Below are positions 7,259 through 13,354 of a stretch of DNA of 13,354 nucleotides, in pieces. The stretch is from Pleurotus djamor (taxonomy: Eukaryota; Basidiomycota; Agaricomycetes; Agaricales; Pleurotaceae). Below the pieces are notes generated by a model. It saw only the letters and a list, made by a program, of their open reading frames with translations, was not told the origin of the DNA and ran no database searches. The position numbers and the translations under genes were made by a program. The stretch is taken from assembly GCA_029747585.1 (NCBI GenBank), contig JAPEVF010001144.1:1-13354 (forward strand), given 5' to 3'. Numbering within the stretch: the stretch's first letter is position 1; each line of letters starts with the position of its first letter.

Positions 7259-8850
7259 TCTGTACTTGCCTCTGAGGGGTTTCTGACTGTTTGGGTACGT
7301 TCTAGTGGCCACTGGGAGTAAGCATTGAGTTTAAAGAAATCACAAAAGGCTAGTGTTCGCGTGCGGCATTGGTTCTTGCGCAGCTAAGTTAGCGTTAGGG
7401 GATAGCATAAATTGTCTAAGGAGATAACATTGGGATAACTCAATGCTCCTGGTACTCCGATCCCACGGTTTACTTTCCACTGAGATAGCGCCTGCAAGCA
7501 CCCTGAAGAAAATTCCCACACTAGTTGCAACCCTGTGATCGAATCCGAACCATCGAAGTGCGACTCCATTCACAACCTCCACTCACGACGAGAGGATGAC
7601 CTAGTCAATTCTCAAGGCCTCAATTCGCGTCCAACCTTCCTGCCCGAAATGACAACTCGCGGTATTGCCACTGGAACCCATTCGTGCTTTTGTCAAGCGC
7701 GCCATCTTGCTGGGCTGCACCATGTTGAGGTAAGTATGTACATTGTACGTTTTCGTCTCTGAGACAGTCTTGTTCAATTATAACACTCACACCAAACAGT
7801 TCGTACTGGATCCTTCACGAAAGGCGCCGTCCCTGCGATAATTGCTCACGATTACGGGGCTGGGGCGGTCGCTGGCTAGGAAAACGCGAGCTTCGTGCAT
7901 TATAGACCGACAGAGTGGATTTGCCTCGAGATAAATGTTAGCGCGGACCAAATCGTGCGTATCCCGCTCCCAGTCTATGCTACAGCTACTCATGCTACTT
8001 CCTAGATCAGGAGGACCCAAGTTCTCTGTCCTCTGCCGTCATCGATCCATCTACTCAGCGTCTGCAACAAATTCGAGATCGTGGTTCGGAGCATCACTTA
8101 ATCACGATGGAGACTCGTAGTAATGAGTCCTGAGCGGGCATGCGAGAGGAAGCGATGGTCGACGTAGGGATTCCTGAGGTTTTGAGGTTCTCTGGTCGGT
8201 TTGCTATCCAGATGAAAAGGAAATGGACCATGGTGTGTTTCCTTCGCGTTCCAAAGTTCATTGGGTACTTATACGCTCGTATAGTAGAAGCCTTGGGGAT
8301 TATGCCTTGACATCGTGGGTTACCTGGAAACCAACTCCGGGAGCTCACGACCTGGATCTAGGTTGATGGTGTATAAACTCGCAGCCGCTGTGTGGGTCAA
8401 CATAGGGCAAGACAGTCGGGGAGTCGCGCTGCTGTTTGTGACTGCGCTTGAGACATGGAGCACAATATATCCGGCCACTATCCTCTGTGAATGTTGGTTC
8501 GAACGCTACAACCTGGGAAGTCTAACAGCCCGACCATCGCTACACGTCCAGCGGTTGCCTATGTTGCAAGAACAGGGAGAAAACGATGTGGGGAGAACAG
8601 AAACTCGCTCGCAGTTCGCTAGTCGTGGTGGGAAGGCTTCAACGTTGGAGATATTTGAAATTTTGAGTTGATTATCGGTGCGTATTATGAATCTTCCTAC
8701 CTACCATGTCCCTATAGGCTTCGCAATAAATGCTATCCAGGTCGTGGTCGCCTGATGCATGCCCCACCTCTACGATCTTTTTTACATTCCAATGCTGTCC
8801 AGGAAGTTCGTGTGGCAGAGGAAAACTCTCCGTCACGTACTCGAGAACAA
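7259..8850. other. About 1.6 kb without a supported gene
   Basis: Only short or broken frames are visible. The plus-strand frame at 8315-8671 (118 codons) begins at GTG, its first ATG is at about 8361, and it has no recognisable domain. A 56-codon plus frame starting near 8140 (reads MREEAMVDVGIPEVLRF) stops just before it in a region with stops. A GTAAGT donor near 7731 and an AG at 7799 could frame an intron, and the sequence after it reads TGSFTKGAVPAIIAHDYGAG before a stop. These may be remnants of a decayed plus-strand gene. No RNA gene or terminal inverted repeats were seen. Confidence 0.4.
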
Positions 8851-9711
8851 GGACGAATCCAACTGTTGTGGACGGCTCCAGGAGTCGGGAGGATCGACAG
8901 TGACTTCTCCTCTACCCTCTACCAAACCTAGCCCATAACCATCACGGCGTTGCCCCATCCGTGGTCACCCGACTCTTCCTCGTCCACAGCTGAACATGGA
9001 TGAATCCAACGATCGCATAGACGGTCCCAGAGTTCGGAGGATCGACGGCGGCGCCACCGCTTCTCCTCGACGAACAATGGACCATTACTATCACGACCGA
9101 GCCCCATCTACAACCGTCTTCTCTCTCCAACTCGCTCACGCCATGGCGGACGGATGAATCCAGCAGTCGCATAGACGGCACCAGAATTCGGGAGGATTGG
9201 CGGTGGCCGCTCCTCAACCGAATCTAGTCCATAACCATCACGACGCTGCCCCATCGAAGTCCACCCACCCACGCCAGAACATGGATGAACCCAACGATCG
9301 CATAGACGGTCCCAGTGCTCGGAGGATCGACGGCGGCGCCACCGCCCCTTCTCGACGAACACTGGACCATGACTATCACGACCGCGCCCCATCCATGACC
9401 ATCCTTCCTCCATCTCTCTCCTCCACGGACGAATCCGGCTGTCGCATAGACGGTAGCAGAGTCTGGGGGATCGGCAGCGGCGCCACTGCGTCTCCACACC
9501 CAAAACCTGAACCATAACTATCACGACAGCGCCCCGTCCGTGTCCATTCCCTTTCCCCCTCCTACCCCCTTCCCTCGCATCTGAACACGGCTGAATCAAA
9601 CAGTCTCATAGCCGGTACTGTATTTCGGGGGATTGGCGGTTTGCCGCTCCTCGCACGAAACTAGCCCATGACTATTCCAACCATTGCCCCCTCCATGTCC
9701 ATCCGCCAAAC
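8851..9711. repeat. Satellite-like tandem repeat, six diverged units of about 148 bp
   Basis: The anchor GAATCC(A/G)... followed by CGCATAGACGG recurs at 8855, 9002, 9156, 9287, 9431 and 9593, giving unit lengths of 147, 154, 131, 144 and 162 bp. Each unit then has a GGAGGATCGACGG-like core, a G/C-rich dyad (GGCGGCGCCACCGC in the best copies), and a CCATAACTATCACGAC-like block. Units of two kinds partly alternate: copies at 8855, 9156 and 9593 have CTAG(C/T)CCAT, while 9002, 9287 and 9431 lean to GACGAACA-TGGACCAT or its derivative. Unit lengths vary and are not all multiples of three, so the long frames on both strands are by-products. I know no named repeat family that matches. Confidence 0.85.
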
Positions 9712-10338
9712 CAAGTATTGAGCAACTCCCCAGTTGACGGCGTGTGCTCAAGGGCCGTACCGTCACAGTTCTGATTTCCTCAAGGATGGTCCCATCACAC
9801 AGCTTACACCAGCGATCCCAACGACCCCGGCGTGGAGGTTGGACTACTAGCGGGCCTTTATGCCGAGGGCATCGAGTGATGTGGACCATTGCGCCTCTTG
9901 AGGATGTCAGACTCCGGGATCGAAGTGCAATACTTGACAAGGTTGCTTGGGGACTTGAGGAGGGACTTGAGGGCTTTATATAGGTGTTCTGGATCATCGG
10001 AAAGACAAACAGAACCTAACAGCGGATGTCTGTCAACGGAACCTTATTTTCCAACATCGCCTCAAGGGAGCACGTCGCGTCGGTGCTCATGTGACGAGAC
10101 CTCTGTACGATCCCAAGCGCAAGTCTCTGCGTTAGTTCCTGAGTTTTCTGCGAATTTTGTAAAAAGCCATGGCCCATCGGCGAATTAGCAATGAATTGCC
10201 AGATCTCGTTTGTTCCATGCGGAGTACTTATTTGTTTCTGCTGTAGCTAGGACTAGGTTGATGCTATTCATAAAATGACCGGCTATGATTGGGATACTTA
10301 TCACTTGAGCGGTAGAATTGCGCCCCCAACTTGCTTCC
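9712..10338. other. About 0.6 kb without a supported gene, upstream of SMC3
   Basis: A short plus frame (9744-9983, TTG or later start) reads WTIAPLEDVRLRDRSAILDK near its end and stops, with no recognisable domain. The 12-bp near-repeat GGGACTTGAGGA / GGGACTTGAGGG lies at 9950-9973, just before TTTATATAG. An inverted CCAAT box (ATTGG) is at 10288-10292, about 180 bp before the SMC3 start codon. Nothing else is supported here. Confidence 0.4.
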
Positions 10339-10401
10339 ATGGCTGGCAGCCGACGCGGTGTGACTAACTCACGTGGACGTCCTCGTGATCGTCACGCGTA
10401 A
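10339..10401 (+). other. Possible upstream ORF of SMC3, 20 codons
   Basis: An ATG at 10339 opens a 20-residue frame, MAGSRRGVTNSRGRPRDRHA, closed by TAA at 10399-10401, ending 69 bp before the SMC3 ATG. It is very basic. If the transcript starts upstream of 10339 this would be a uORF; if the start site is closer to SMC3 it is untranscribed promoter. No transcript data are available here. Confidence 0.25.
10394..10399 (+). promoter_or_regulatory. MCB-type ACGCGT box upstream of SMC3
   Basis: A perfect ACGCGT lies 72 bp before the SMC3 start, with a near match ACGCGG at 10353-10358 and a CACGTG at 10370-10375. In yeasts ACGCGT is the MluI cell-cycle box bound by MBF, which drives G1/S genes including cohesin genes. 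The same hexamer also occurs at 4356-4361, where it is probably chance, so the motif alone is weak evidence. Confidence 0.4.
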
Positions 10402-10464
10402 CTTTCACCGCGCGGCTGAACAATCCGAATCATTGACTCCTTCCTTCCACGCTCGTCGTCGTGA

Positions 10465-13354
<2,890 letters not shown>

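Noticed and set aside
8496..8506. tRNA B-box-like GGTTCGAACGC, and a similar GATCGAATCC near 7537
   Set aside because: No matching A box, acceptor stem or T-arm pairing could be found around either site.
9108..9599. Long minus-strand open frame (163 codons) with Gly/Arg-rich repeated peptides
   Set aside because: It lies wholly in the 148-bp tandem repeat, whose unit lengths are not all multiples of three; similar open frames occur on both strands, so it is a by-product of G/C-rich repeats.
8851..9711. CRISPR-like array
   Set aside because: Units are about 148 bp and similar over their whole length; there are no short identical repeats separated by unique spacers, and the genome is eukaryotic.

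Overview
The window looks like nuclear DNA of a filamentous basidiomycete fungus, most likely an agaricomycete. This rests on a split SMC3 gene with eight introns of only 48-56 nt, an F-box protein of a type common in mushroom-forming fungi, the tail of a Ty3/gypsy-like LTR retrotransposon, and a gene carrying a short leader motif that I associate with agaricomycete NLR-like proteins. The identification comes from reading the sequence, not from a database search.

Layout. Positions 1-1216 hold the 3' end of an LTR retrotransposon (internal tail, polypurine tract, LTR at 595-1216). It abuts a WD40-repeat reading frame that stays open right up to the LTR edge and ends at 1787, so the element seems to have inserted into a beta-propeller gene. 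From about 1990 to 4320 the minus strand carries decayed, intron-bearing gene relics. The part at 3490-4280 is built of tandem units of about 302 bp, each with its own GTGAGT intron. An intact single-exon F-box gene follows on the minus strand (4470-5363). A divergent intergenic region separates it from a plus-strand split gene (6181-7234) whose 3' part carries the NLR-like leader motif and then stops early. From 7235 to 8850 I see only weak or broken reading frames. A satellite-like tandem repeat of about 148 bp fills 8851-9711.

The last 2.9 kb is a different kind of sequence: the 5' two-thirds of SMC3, the conserved cohesin ATPase. All exons join in frame, with an intact Walker A motif, the Eco1-type acetylation lysine pair, the Q-loop glutamine and the whole hinge. 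The gene runs off the right edge. Its upstream region has an MCB-type ACGCGT box 72 bp before the start codon and a possible 20-codon upstream ORF.

Overall, a core cell-cycle gene borders a rapidly evolving accessory island of transposon, gene relics, satellite and NLR-like fragments. No gene-to-gene pathway links the parts. The most unusual structures are the periodic exon-intron relic and the satellite with alternating unit types.
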